Shown in pieces: positions 53,593 to 63,273 of a stretch of DNA of 64,000 nucleotides. Both the position numbers and the translations under genes were made by a program. The stretch spans positions 2,635,501-2,699,500 of the forward strand of contig NZ_CP014143.1 in NCBI RefSeq assembly GCF_001750105.1, read 5' to 3'. Position 1 is the stretch's first letter. The number at the start of each line of letters is the position of its first letter. The notes under the pieces were generated by a model. It worked only from the letters and a program-made list of their open reading frames with translations. It searched no databases and was not told the origin of the DNA. Source of the stretch: Microbulbifer aggregans (lineage in GTDB: Bacteria; Pseudomonadota; Gammaproteobacteria; Pseudomonadales; Cellvibrionaceae).

Positions 53593-54762
53593 ATGAAAAG
53601 AATAGCCATTGCAGGAACAGGCTATGTCGGTCTCTCTAATGCAATATTGTTTGCCCAGCATAATGAGGTTACCGCGCTGGACATTATTCCTGAGAAGGTG
53701 GACATGCTGAACAGTGGCCATTCACCTATTGCAGATGCTGAGATTGAGGAGTTTTTGGTTAATCGGAAGTTGAACTTCCGAGCAACCCTTAACAAGGCTG
53801 AAGCTTACGATGGCGCTCAGTATGTAATTATTGCGACGCCAACAGATTATGATCCGGAAACCAACTTCTTTAATACTAGTAGTGTCGAAGCGGTGATTGA
53901 AGACGTTCTGGATATTAACCCGGATGCACTGATGGTGATCAAGTCCACAGTGCCGGTAGGGTATACCGAGAAGGTAAGAGAAAAGTTTAATACAAAAAAC
54001 ATTATTTTCTCGCCAGAGTTTCTCCGTGAAGGAAAAGCCTTGCACGACAACCTCTATCCATCACGCATTATCATTGGTGAGAAATCGGAGCGTGCTGAAG
54101 AGTTTTCCGAACTGGTTCTCCAAGGCGCCGTCAAGCAGGATGCGCCTGTCCTATTTACAGGTAGTACTGAAGCAGAAGCAATCAAGCTGTTTTCGAATAC
54201 GTACCTGGCAATGCGTGTTGCTTATTTTAATGAGCTTGATACATACGCTGAAACGCATGGCCTAAGTAGTAGGCAGATCATTGAGGGGGTGGGGCTCGAC
54301 CCCAGGATTGGCAATCACTACCACAACCCTTCATTTGGTTATGGGGGGTACTGCTTACCTAAAGATACCAAGCAGTTGTTGGCTAATTATGACGATGTAC
54401 CAAACAATTTGATAAGGGCAATTGTCGAAGCTAATACGACACGGAAGGATTTTGTAGCAGAATCCATCGTTAAGCGAAACCCAGAAACGGTGGGTATTTA
54501 CCGCTTGATCATGAAATCCGGTTCTGACAATTTCCGCGCTAGTGCTGTGCAAGGTGTGATGAAGCGGATTAAGGCGAAAGGTGTGAGAGTGATTGTCTAT
54601 GAGCCAGTTTTAAAGGAAGAGAAATTTTTCAATTCTGAGGTCATTAGCAGTCTCGAGCAGTTCAAGGGTGAGGCTGATGTTATTGTAGCTAACCGATTGG
54701 TTAACGAGCTCGCTGATGTTGCCGAAAAGGTCTATACAAGGGACCTTTTTGGGAGTGACTGA
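53593..54762 (+). CDS. ugd: UDP-glucose 6-dehydrogenase
   Basis: NAD-dependent enzyme making UDP-glucuronate, a sugar donor for acidic surface polysaccharides. 389 residues, matching the E. coli Ugd type. The N-terminal Rossmann motif is [10 protein letters not shown], and the catalytic Cys is Cys254 in [24 protein letters not shown] segment is also typical. It starts the lower-GC polysaccharide region (ATG 53593). Confidence 0.95.
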   Translation: MKRIAIAGTGYVGLSNAILFAQHNEVTALDIIPEKVDMLNSGHSPIADAEIEEFLVNRKLNFRATLNKAEAYDGAQYVIIATPTDYDPETNFFNTSSVEAVIEDVLDINPDALMVIKSTVPVGYTEKVREKFNTKNIIFSPEFLREGKALHDNLYPSRIIIGEKSERAEEFSELVLQGAVKQDAPVLFTGSTEAEAIKLFSNTYLAMRVAYFNELDTYAETHGLSSRQIIEGVGLDPRIGNHYHNPSFGYGGYCLPKDTKQLLANYDDVPNNLIRAIVEANTTRKDFVAESIVKRNPETVGIYRLIMKSGSDNFRASAVQGVMKRIKAKGVRVIVYEPVLKEEKFFNSEVISSLEQFKGEADVIVANRLVNELADVAEKVYTRDLFGSD

Positions 54763-54973
54763 AGATTTGGTTGCTGATTCATCAGCAGTTCTTGGTCTTT
54801 TTGTTGCGCCAAAAAATGAAGTATTTTGGATTGCTCTGTCAGGTTTACTGTTGGTTTCACAAGGGGGGGGTGGCAGTTTACCCAAGGCGGAGCTGGATCA
54901 GGTTTTATATATTAGGCCAATAATTTCAGAAGTTTAAGGTCTTGATGTGTAAGTTTTTCCCGAGGGGGGATTG

Positions 54974-56368
54974 GTGTTTTATAAAACAGTTTTAGTTATA
55001 ACTGACAAGTTTCCACCAGAGGTGTCGGGTGGTGCGGAGCTTAGTCTTAATAATATGCTCTCAGAAATGAATTATCATAATATGAGGGTTGTTGTGGCGG
55101 CTCTATCGCCAGGCAGGTACGAGCTAAAAAAAGATATCTACCGGGATCGTACCGTTTATAGGATTCCTTTTGAGGACTCTTGGCCGGTAAGTACGGTTTC
55201 GGCTGGCAAGCTTCGGATGTCTTATCGCTTGCTGAAGTATTTGCTTCGGAACTTCACAAAAGGGAATTTCAAGTCCATATACCGGCTGGGTTTGGCTTCA
55301 GTTGTGAGAAAACTTTGGCCGAGGGAGGCTGGCACTCTGCCGCTAATGGATGCTGACTACTTGATTAATTCTCGAGCTGCTTCGATTTTAGGCAAGGTAG
55401 TTGAGGAAGTTAATCCTGACGTCATACATGCAGATAATTACAGAAGTATTGTCCTGGCGAACAACTTAGACTCGTCGGTACCGGTGATCTCCTATGTCAG
55501 AGATAATAGATTTTTTTGTGGGCATAAAAACCAGGCTACTAATGTTAGGGGTGACATCTGTAACATCTGCGACAAAAGTTGTGTGGACAGGCGCTTCCCT
55601 TTGCCTGTTGAGCGAAGCGTAAAGCATCTGATGTCCGAATCCTTACAGATTAGACAGAAGGCATTGGCCAGTTCAGCTGTTATCGCGACTACTAGTCAGT
55701 TTCTCTGTGATCAGGTTCAGTCCGTGCTCCCCGGGCGGGAGGTTGTTAAGATCCCTAATCTGATAGAGCCTGCTAGGCACGTGGATGTTGCTCAGGAAGG
55801 TATTAGCCGATCTTCAGTTCCGGAAATACTTGTGGTTGGTATGATTGGACACAATAAGGGGCAAGCGCAGCTTGTAGATATTGCAAAGCACCTTAAAGCG
55901 ATGGTGGGTGACTTCAGGATTGTGATCGCAGGTCGTGGACAGATGGCCGAAAAGGTTTTGTCGGATGCGGAATCCGAAGGCCTGAGGGATCATTTCTGGG
56001 TGACAGGATTTTTGGGGCGCGAGGAGCTGTACCGCGTATATGCCCGCAGTACTGTCGTTGCGTGTCCCACGATTTGGCCTGAGCCATTTGGTAGAGTTCC
56101 CTTTGAAGCGGCAATGTCTTCACGGCCTGTGGTGGCGTACGCGGTTGGTGGATTAAAAGAGAACATCATTGATCGCGAGACTGGTATTCTGGTCAATCCT
56201 CGGGACAAAAGGGCGTTTGCTTCTGCGGTTGCGGAATTGATTAATGACGAAGATTTGGCAAAGGTGATGGGGCGGCGAGCTCGTGACCATGTTTTGTCTC
56301 TATTTGAGCGGCAAAATTCCGCCCAAAAGCTAACAGATCAGTGGGAGGCGTTGGCCTTCAATGAATAA
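54974..56368 (+). CDS. GT4 glycosyltransferase (with Cys-rich insert)
   Basis: A 464-residue family-4 retaining glycosyltransferase. The N-terminal acceptor half begins KFPPEVSGGAELSLNNML, and the donor half has the Glu-x7-Glu motif EPFGRVPFEAAMSSRP. An insert with four clustered Cys (CGHK, CNICDKSC) may bind a metal and is seen in some GT4 enzymes. GTG 54974 is chosen for its spacing from GAGGGGGG. The stop overlaps the next glycosyltransferase gene by eight bases. Confidence 0.88.
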   Translation: MFYKTVLVITDKFPPEVSGGAELSLNNMLSEMNYHNMRVVVAALSPGRYELKKDIYRDRTVYRIPFEDSWPVSTVSAGKLRMSYRLLKYLLRNFTKGNFKSIYRLGLASVVRKLWPREAGTLPLMDADYLINSRAASILGKVVEEVNPDVIHADNYRSIVLANNLDSSVPVISYVRDNRFFCGHKNQATNVRGDICNICDKSCVDRRFPLPVERSVKHLMSESLQIRQKALASSAVIATTSQFLCDQVQSVLPGREVVKIPNLIEPARHVDVAQEGISRSSVPEILVVGMIGHNKGQAQLVDIAKHLKAMVGDFRIVIAGRGQMAEKVLSDAESEGLRDHFWVTGFLGREELYRVYARSTVVACPTIWPEPFGRVPFEAAMSSRPVVAYAVGGLKENIIDRETGILVNPRDKRAFASAVAELINDEDLAKVMGRRARDHVLSLFERQNSAQKLTDQWEALAFNE

Positions 56369-57569
56369 AATTTTAATTATCAGTGTCGATTTTTTCCCGA
56401 AAATAGGTGGGATATCTTTGATGACTCACCATTTGGCGAATGGATTTTGCCAAAACGGCTGGGAGGTAAGTGTTCTTGCTCCTGCGGATGCTCTGATACC
56501 TGCTGACTATTCGGCTCTTTATAGTCTCGTCGTTGACAGAGAATCCAACCCAAAGCGCAGAGCTAATTTAGAAGGCTTGAGGGAAAGAAGGCGAATTTTC
56601 GACTTCCTGTGTTCCTTGGGTGAGTTTGACCATGTTTTGCTTTTGCATCCCTTCTATTATGGGCCTGCCGCTTTAGATTATGCTAGGTCTATTCAGGCAA
56701 CGATCTCCTGTTATTTTCACGGGTTTGAATTGAAGAGTCAGCTTCTTCATCGTGACAAGTTGGTGCAAAGGGTATTGGGTAAATTCTCTCCCATAAAAAC
56801 GCTTCGGCAATCAACGCTGTGCTTGGCAAAAAGCGTTGATTACGTTTTTACAAATAGTAGCGAGACCGCTGAAATCGTCCGACCGGTTAGATCTTCTAAT
56901 GTCGTGATCACAGGTTGCGGTCTTGATGTTGAAACATATCGTGAAAAATTGATGGAGCCCAAGGTTTCATCCCTGAAAAGCGGCATTGTCGAGCAAGGTA
57001 TGACCCTGGGTTTTGTCGGCCGAATCGTTGAGTCGAAGAATTTAGAGTTTCTAATTGATTTGCTGCGACATCTTCCAAGCTACAAGTTGCTTGTGGTGGG
57101 TGACGGTCCTAAAAAGAAGGAATTGCAGAAGAGGGCAAAAGTGTCCGGGGTCGGTGATCGTATTACATGGGCAGGCAGGGTTTCGGAAGATGGTAAGTGG
57201 GAGGCGATTGATAAGATGGATTTGCTTTGCTTGCCTTCCAGGAAGCTTAATAAAGGCCAAGTTGAAGGCTTTGGAATTGTAATGCTGGAGGCAACCCTTC
57301 GCGGTATTCCTGTCGCAGTATCTCATGAAGGTGGCATGCGTGATTTCATTCTTGAGAAAAATGGAATTTATTTGGATATTAATAACAAGAAAAATAGCGC
57401 TGATAAAATTCAGAGCTTCTTCCAAGATGGTGGCGAAGTTCTGAGAACTGTAAGTAGGGCTCAAAAACTTCTTGGAGAAAGTCTTACTTATGACAAGATT
57501 GCTGAAGGACTCATTGAGTTGCTCCAGTCAAGCCAGCTTGATGCAGAAGAAGACAAAGTAGTTGCTTAA
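56361..57569 (+). CDS. GT4 glycosyltransferase
   Basis: A 402-residue GT4 enzyme. FPKIGGISLMTHHLANG is the N-terminal motif and EGFGIVMLEATLRGIP the C-terminal Glu-x7-Glu donor motif; GFVGRIVESKNLEFLIDLL is the beta-strand linker typical of the family. The eight-base overlap with the upstream gene implies coupling and a shared pathway. Donor and linkage are not readable. Confidence 0.9.
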   Translation: MNKILIISVDFFPKIGGISLMTHHLANGFCQNGWEVSVLAPADALIPADYSALYSLVVDRESNPKRRANLEGLRERRRIFDFLCSLGEFDHVLLLHPFYYGPAALDYARSIQATISCYFHGFELKSQLLHRDKLVQRVLGKFSPIKTLRQSTLCLAKSVDYVFTNSSETAEIVRPVRSSNVVITGCGLDVETYREKLMEPKVSSLKSGIVEQGMTLGFVGRIVESKNLEFLIDLLRHLPSYKLLVVGDGPKKKELQKRAKVSGVGDRITWAGRVSEDGKWEAIDKMDLLCLPSRKLNKGQVEGFGIVMLEATLRGIPVAVSHEGGMRDFILEKNGIYLDINNKKNSADKIQSFFQDGGEVLRTVSRAQKLLGESLTYDKIAEGLIELLQSSQLDAEEDKVVA

Positions 57570-57767
57570 GGTGTGTGGTGGGGGGTGTTGTAGATTACTC
57601 CTTTCCCACTGAGCGAGATTGATTTTTAGGTGGCTACTGTTGTTGGGGTAGAGTTGCTACGTGCATCTCCGGAGTGTGATTTTGAAAGTCCCTGGCTTTA
57701 AGTCGACAAGTATGCGTTGGTTGGCTTGTAGGGCACTATAAGCGTAACGTGCAATGAGTGTGGTTGT

Positions 57768-59006
57768 ATGAAGGCAATAGTTCATATCGGAACTGAAAAG
57801 ACTGGGACTAGCACGATTCAGGAGTTCTTCAATCTCAATCGTGCGAGGTTGATGAAAATCGGGGTTGCCTATTTGAAGAGCCCTGGTCCTATAAATAATA
57901 GGAAGCTCGCAACATATTGTATGCGAGATGACTTTATAGATGATCACATAAAACAACTGGGCCTCTTGGATCATGAAAGGCGTCAGGAATGGAAAAGGGA
58001 ATTTTTGGCTGAATTTCAGGGTGAAATTCAGGGTTTGGGCAGTGGTGCTCAGAGTGTGGTGATTTCATCTGAACACTTCCACTCACGGCTTCGCGGGAGG
58101 GATGAAGTTCAGAATTTGAAGGAAATTCTTGAGCCGTATTTTGATGATATCCAAATTGTCGTTTACTTGCGAAGGCAGGATGAGCTCGCAGTAAGCCACT
58201 ACAGTACGCATTTGAAAACCGGAAAATTTCGTGATGAAGTTCTCGACTCGAGAGTGAGTGCTGACAATTCATACTTTGACTATTACGGGCTTGCCAAAAA
58301 GTGGTCTGAGGTTTTTGGGTTTGAAAATGTAACGCTTCGCCCTTTTGTTAAGGAGCGCCTTGAGCGCGGCGATGTTTTGGAGGACTTTTTATCGCAGTGT
58401 GATATTGATAGCCGAATCGGGTTTAAGTTTCCTGAGAGAAAAAACGAAACTTTATCTGCGCCGCTACAGAAGTTTCTCAGGGCTTTCAATCAGGCTTTTC
58501 CACGCTACCAAGATAATAGAGAAGATTTGCTAAGTAGAGACTTGCGCAACTTCCTAATACAGGGGTTGTCTGGTTCCGGAATTACTGGGGGAGAGAAGGT
58601 TCTTCCCTCCAGGGCGCAAGCCCTCGAGTTTTATCAGCGTTTTTCGGATGGAAACAACAGGCTGTTTGATGAATTCTTCAATGGTGAGAGTATCTTTTCA
58701 GGTGATTTCTCAAGGTATCCGATCGAGCCGCAAGTGGGGAGCCTGCCAGAAGATTTTCTTGCTCAGGCCCTAAAGCTTGTTGCTTCATACATCAATCTGA
58801 AGCTCATTAACGAGGTAGACGTAAAGACCGTAAAGCGTTCAGCTGGTCCCGGGTTGATGTTGCGAGATGTGGGTTTGATGTTTAAAGATTCTCAGCCAGA
58901 GGTGGCGCTGTGCCTGCTTCGGGAGGCCAGTAAATATCGGCCCAACGGTCCAAAAATACTGGCGGCCATTGAGGAGTTAGAGGAGCGAATTGGTCAGAGT
59001 TCTTAA
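57768..59006 (+). CDS. Sulfotransferase-like protein (PAPS-dependent)
   Basis: A 412-residue protein with a sulfotransferase P-loop-like PAPS motif, HIGTEKTGTSTIQEFF (residues 6-21), and a second motif VVYLRRQDELAVSHYSTHLK (about 131-150) resembling the 3'-phosphate-binding region. The C-terminal 60 residues look like a TPR-type helical repeat (ALCLLREASKYRPNGPKILAAI). In this locus it probably sulfates a polysaccharide; acceptor unknown. Start is ATG 57768. Confidence 0.78.
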   Translation: MKAIVHIGTEKTGTSTIQEFFNLNRARLMKIGVAYLKSPGPINNRKLATYCMRDDFIDDHIKQLGLLDHERRQEWKREFLAEFQGEIQGLGSGAQSVVISSEHFHSRLRGRDEVQNLKEILEPYFDDIQIVVYLRRQDELAVSHYSTHLKTGKFRDEVLDSRVSADNSYFDYYGLAKKWSEVFGFENVTLRPFVKERLERGDVLEDFLSQCDIDSRIGFKFPERKNETLSAPLQKFLRAFNQAFPRYQDNREDLLSRDLRNFLIQGLSGSGITGGEKVLPSRAQALEFYQRFSDGNNRLFDEFFNGESIFSGDFSRYPIEPQVGSLPEDFLAQALKLVASYINLKLINEVDVKTVKRSAGPGLMLRDVGLMFKDSQPEVALCLLREASKYRPNGPKILAAIEELEERIGQSS

Positions 59007-59323
59007 TGCTTTGTCCCAGTCAGCTTGTGTGGGCGCTCGGAATTGCGGCTCATTCCCTGCGGTTGTGAAGTCTTCGAGAGTCTGCCTTGCGGATAAGTTT
59101 AAGTTTCACGTATTCGGGGGGGTACTCTATAGGTCGTGTGAAGTCTTATTTTTTGTGAGAGGCCTGAGCAGCAGGGCTGCGGCGGCTATGCAGTATTAAT
59201 TATTTGCTTAATCTTGGTGCTTGTTAGTTTGATGCTCATTCCAACCAGTAAAACTGTCTCATGACGTCCCGTGCAGAATTTTATGGCTAGAGTGGTTAAG
59301 TCGTTCTGCCTGATATTGAGTGG
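59007..59323. other. Intergenic spacer in the polysaccharide locus
   Basis: These 317 bases separate the convergent sulfotransferase and ABC ATPase genes. A short open frame spans 58990-59199 but overlaps the sulfotransferase end and lacks a domain, so I do not call it. No clear terminator was identified. Confidence 0.4.
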
Positions 59324-60019
59324 CTAGGCTTGTTGGGCTTTCAGGTATAAGTCTGTCACTTGATTCGCACAGCCTGAAGCTTTGATGTTCCCATTTTCAA
59401 TCCAAATCGCTTTACTGCACAGGTTTTTGATAGTCTTAGCTGAGTGGGATACAAGGATAACTGTCTGGTGCGAGTTGACCTTTTCCTTGATAAGCGCCTT
59501 GGACTTTTGTTTGAAATTCTTATCTCCGACGCCGAGAATTTCATCAAGCAAAAGGATGTCCGGTTTTGCTTGGATGCTGATTGAAAAGCCAAGCCTTGCA
59601 CGCTGACCTGCCGAATAGGTTTTTAGTGGTTGGCTTGAAATATGCTCTAGTTCAGCAAATTTAATGACATCATCGATTTTCATTTTTGCTTGTTTGATTG
59701 TCATCCCGTGAGTCACGAGGGCCATGAGCGCATTCTCTTCACCTGTCAGCTTTCGGTTGAATCCAAGGTTTAAGGTTAGTAGCTGAGAGGTGATGCCAGA
59801 GTGCCTTTGTATGCTCCCTTGATCGGGCTCAATTATATTTCCGAAGAGTTTCAGCAGCGTGCTTTTTCCGGCCCCATTCCGGCCAATAACGCCAAGAACT
59901 TCGCCCCTGTATAGATCAAAGTTTAAATCCCTCAGGACCCAGTCTTTTTTAGCGAAAAGGCTCAGTCGCTTGCGGTAAGCGACTCCCACATTTCTAAAGC
60001 TCAAGATCGGAGCAGTCAT
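59324..60019 (-). CDS. ABC-2 polysaccharide exporter ATPase (Wzt/KpsT-like)
   Basis: A 231-residue ATPase. Walker A is GRNGAGKSTLLK, the signature is YSAGQRARLGFS, and Walker B LLLDEILGVGD; the switch His follows in VSHSAKTI. It lacks the C-terminal carbohydrate-binding extension of O-antigen Wzt proteins, so it is closer to the KpsT/capsule type. It is adjacent to its permease (one base shared) and energises export across the inner membrane. Confidence 0.92.
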   Translation of the reverse strand: MTAPILSFRNVGVAYRKRLSLFAKKDWVLRDLNFDLYRGEVLGVIGRNGAGKSTLLKLFGNIIEPDQGSIQRHSGITSQLLTLNLGFNRKLTGEENALMALVTHGMTIKQAKMKIDDVIKFAELEHISSQPLKTYSAGQRARLGFSISIQAKPDILLLDEILGVGDKNFKQKSKALIKEKVNSHQTVILVSHSAKTIKNLCSKAIWIENGNIKASGCANQVTDLYLKAQQA

Positions 60020-60783
60020 TAGAGAACTCTTGGGTAAAATCTATCTAAACGTTTTAGTAAAAAAAGCCCTGCTGAAGCCAGTGATATGCCGAGAGTAAGG
60101 GGGTATATGAGCCTTCCTGTATTTACAGTATCACTTGAAAGAAGTGTGTCACGGTAGCATTCGATGATTCCGGTTAAAGGGTTGAGATACAGAATCTCTT
60201 GGACTATCGCGGGTCTTTCACTAATGTCGAAAAATATTCCTCCAGTAAAAAGGAGGCATGTAATGGATATGGGTATTACATTGGATAAGTCAGGAATGAT
60301 AGGAACCAGTGATGAGGTAAAATAACTTAGGCCCAGGTTGAGGATTAGTTGAGTCGCCACAATGGGAAACAAGTCTATCCACAGTGTTGTGGGTAGGTAG
60401 CCTCCGATCAGAATGGTTGCGATCAGTAGAGGGAGGACAATCATAAATCTAAGGGTAAGTGTTAAGCTCACCGCCGTTGGAAAAATCCATTTTGGTAGAT
60501 AAAATTGGCCGAGAATCCCTTTGTTGTCAGAGATGGCGTTTGCGCTGTTGTTGATTATCGAGGCAGTCCACTTGAAGGGGAACAGCCCGCACATGAGAAA
60601 AAATACAAAGCTTGCGCCTTTATCCCCGCCCCTTAGTCCTGAGGAAAAGGCGAGATAAAAAACCAATGTCAATAGTATTGGTTCCAATATCCACCAGAGG
60701 GTGCCCAGATATGAGTCTTCTGCGTCGGCCTTGAGCGCGCCAAGCCCTCGTACCCAAATAATGCTCAGGTAATTTCTTAACAT
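60019..60783 (-). CDS. ABC-2 polysaccharide exporter permease (Wzm/KpsM-like)
   Basis: A 254-residue membrane protein with about six helices in the ABC-2 arrangement: LGTLWWILEPILLTLVFYLAF is the family signature, and the C-terminal YLNPLTGIIECYRDTLL segment is also characteristic. With the ATPase gene it forms an exporter for a lipid-linked or whole-chain polysaccharide. ATG 60783 starts the two-gene operon, divergent from the next glycosyltransferase. Confidence 0.92.
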   Translation of the reverse strand: MLRNYLSIIWVRGLGALKADAEDSYLGTLWWILEPILLTLVFYLAFSSGLRGGDKGASFVFFLMCGLFPFKWTASIINNSANAISDNKGILGQFYLPKWIFPTAVSLTLTLRFMIVLPLLIATILIGGYLPTTLWIDLFPIVATQLILNLGLSYFTSSLVPIIPDLSNVIPISITCLLFTGGIFFDISERPAIVQEILYLNPLTGIIECYRDTLLSSDTVNTGRLIYPLTLGISLASAGLFLLKRLDRFYPRVL

Positions 60784-60894
60784 CTTTTCTGACTATTTCG
60801 TTTCACTAGCTGTTGGGGCAATTTCACGACATTCACTTACTTGGCCCAGGCCGACAAAAAGTACTGATAAAGAACGCCGCGAATGGCTCGCTAA

Positions 60895-62121
60895 GTGACT
60901 GAATATACTAAATTTCTGCCCGAAACAGTAGTCTGGCCGCACTTTACCGGATCCTGCTTGCCCAATGACATGATGGTACTATTGCAACGTGGACGGTTCC
61001 GGAGTCTGAAGGTGGACACAAAAGCAGTTCAGTGTTATCGAACATTTTTTCCTGAAAGCCAGGGTGGTTTAGAGCAAGTCGTACTCGAGATCGCCCGAGG
61101 AGGGGGTGGTGAAGTTCTAACCCTCTCCGACCGTGGTGCCAGCAGCGGTGAGTACAGTGGTGTCAGATATCGTACCGCACGGCGCTGGTTCAGCGTAGCG
61201 TCTTGCTGCGTAGGTCCTGGGCTTTTTTTAGAGGTGCTCAAAAATTCATCAGGAGTGCTGCACTTTCACTTTCCTTGGCCATTCGGTGATCTTGTCTATG
61301 CTGTGGCTGGCCGGTCACGCCCGCTAGTGATTACCTATCACTCAGACATAGTCCGCCAGAGGTGGCTGGGCAGCCTTTATCGGCCCTTGATGCATTGGTT
61401 CCTGAGGCGAGCTGATCGCATTGTGGCAACATCTGCTAACTACGTAGAAAGCAGTGATGTATTGCGGGCCTATCGTGACAAAGTGGAAGTCATTCCTCTT
61501 GGGATTGCCGAAGGGCTTTACCCATCTTTAGAGCGGTCCTGTGTCGAGTCTGTCAAGGCAAAGTACGGCACAGATTTTATGCTCTTTGTAGGAGTGCTCC
61601 GTTACTACAAGGGGTTGGAGTTCCTGATCCGGGCTGCAGCAGGGCGGCCATACCCTATAGTGATTGCTGGCAAGGGGCCTGAAGAAGAGCGGTTGAGAGA
61701 GCTGGCTAGTCAGCTTGGGGCCAAAAATGTCCATTTTACGGGCTTTGTGGATGACGATGAAAAAATGGCCTTGATGCAGTTGTGTCGCGCTGTCGTTCTT
61801 CCTTCCCATCTCAGGTCGGAAGCGTTTGGGGTAACTTTGATTGAGGGGCTCATGAGCTCGAAACCCTTGGTTTCATGCGAGCTCGGCACCGGGACAAGCT
61901 ACGTGAACGTTCACGGGCAAACGGGGTTTGTTGTGCAGCCCGCGAGTCCCAAGTCACTACGTCAAGCTTTGGATCGACTGTGGGAGTCTCCCGATTTAGC
62001 AGAGCGTATGGGGAGAGCGGGGCGGCTTCGATACGAGGCGCTATTCACCGGGGAGCGTATGGTGCGAGCATACATAGACCTTTACTGTCGGGTCCTGCGC
62101 GAGCGAGGCCTGGGTGTTTAA
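60895..62121 (+). CDS. GT4 glycosyltransferase
   Basis: Family-4 glycosyltransferase. CYRTFFPESQGGLEQVV is the N-terminal acceptor motif and EAFGVTLIEGLMSSKP the donor motif. The real start is uncertain: the frame opens at GTG 60895, but the family usually begins about a dozen residues before YRTFFP, so ATG 60970 or 60973 is more likely. The stop overlaps the next gene by eight bases. Confidence 0.87.
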   Translation: MTEYTKFLPETVVWPHFTGSCLPNDMMVLLQRGRFRSLKVDTKAVQCYRTFFPESQGGLEQVVLEIARGGGGEVLTLSDRGASSGEYSGVRYRTARRWFSVASCCVGPGLFLEVLKNSSGVLHFHFPWPFGDLVYAVAGRSRPLVITYHSDIVRQRWLGSLYRPLMHWFLRRADRIVATSANYVESSDVLRAYRDKVEVIPLGIAEGLYPSLERSCVESVKAKYGTDFMLFVGVLRYYKGLEFLIRAAAGRPYPIVIAGKGPEEERLRELASQLGAKNVHFTGFVDDDEKMALMQLCRAVVLPSHLRSEAFGVTLIEGLMSSKPLVSCELGTGTSYVNVHGQTGFVVQPASPKSLRQALDRLWESPDLAERMGRAGRLRYEALFTGERMVRAYIDLYCRVLRERGLGV

Positions 62122-63217
62122 GATTGCGATTGATGCCAGGCCACTGTCCTCTCCGACAGCTGGAATAGGGCGTTATACAAGAGCACTTGTAGAGCGCCTG
62201 GTACATCATGATTACGAGTGGTACCTGTACAGTCACCGGCCTTTGGTGGATGAATCGGGGCTGGGCTCGAACGTCTCTATACGGACTGGATCGGTTCGTG
62301 CTGATAGCCTTTCCACTCTCTTTGCTCAGGCGGTCTTTCCGGTCTGGGCGCGTAAAGACGGTATCGAATTATTCTGGTCGCCGCGTCATCACCTCCCTCT
62401 TTTGCTTGGGGGGGCGGTAGCCAAGGTGCTCACTGTCCATGACTTGGTTTGGCGACACTTTCCGGAGACTATGTCTCGCCCTGGCCTTTTACTTGAGCGG
62501 CTGCTGATGCCAGCTTCGATCCAGAGCGCCTCTTCCGTCATTGCTGTTTCTAATAGCACGGCTGAAGAGCTTCGGGATGCGTACCCGCAAGAGTGCCACA
62601 AGGTGACGACGGTACTTGAAGCTCCTTTCCTAAGTCCCAGCCAAGCGACCAGTTTCGGCGATTATTTCCTTTTTTTGGGAACTTTGGAGCCGCGCAAGAA
62701 TTTGCAGAGGCTGCTGGAAGGGTATGCGCGGTACTGTAGCAGGGTAAGGGCGCCATTAACTTTGAAGATCTGTGGCGCCAAGGGCTGGGGCCTCCCCGAG
62801 CTTGAGAGGTTGCTTGTTCAGCTGGGGCTTGAAAAGAAGGTGGAGTTACTTGGTTACCTTTCGGATGACGCTCTCCCTGGTCTTTACGCGGGCGCCAGGG
62901 CGCTGCTTATGCCTTCTCTCTACGAAGGCTTTGGTCTCCCTATTGTTGAGGCAATGAGTCAGGGTACTCCTGTTTTGGCATCCCGACGGGGCGCCATGAT
63001 GGAGGTAGCTGGGGATGGAGGCGTTCTAGTTGATCCAGAAAGTTGTGAGGAGATTGCCTCAGCCCTAGTAACACTATCTGAAGACATGAGCCTCGTAGAG
63101 ACATTACAGGAAAAAGCCAGTATCAGGGCTGGGCAATTCTCGTGGGACAATGCTGCAGAGCAAACACTGGCCCTTTTTGAAAGCCTGCTTTCCGAGCATG
63201 TGACCACTACACGGTAA
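62114..63217 (+). CDS. GT4 glycosyltransferase
   Basis: A 367-residue GT4 enzyme. DARPLSSPTAGIGRYTRAL is the N-terminal motif common in WbaZ/mannosyltransferase-like GT4 proteins; VHDLVWRHFP and FLGTLEPRKNLQRLLEGY follow, and the donor motif is EGFGLPIVEAMSQGTP. Start is GTG 62114 with GAGG seven bases upstream, overlapping the previous gene by eight bases. Confidence 0.9.
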   Translation: MFKIAIDARPLSSPTAGIGRYTRALVERLVHHDYEWYLYSHRPLVDESGLGSNVSIRTGSVRADSLSTLFAQAVFPVWARKDGIELFWSPRHHLPLLLGGAVAKVLTVHDLVWRHFPETMSRPGLLLERLLMPASIQSASSVIAVSNSTAEELRDAYPQECHKVTTVLEAPFLSPSQATSFGDYFLFLGTLEPRKNLQRLLEGYARYCSRVRAPLTLKICGAKGWGLPELERLLVQLGLEKKVELLGYLSDDALPGLYAGARALLMPSLYEGFGLPIVEAMSQGTPVLASRRGAMMEVAGDGGVLVDPESCEEIASALVTLSEDMSLVETLQEKASIRAGQFSWDNAAEQTLALFESLLSEHVTTTR

Positions 63218-63273
63218 TTACCATGTGTTGCTATTAGCGCTCTGTATTCTTTTTATGAAGCATTGCTGCTTAT

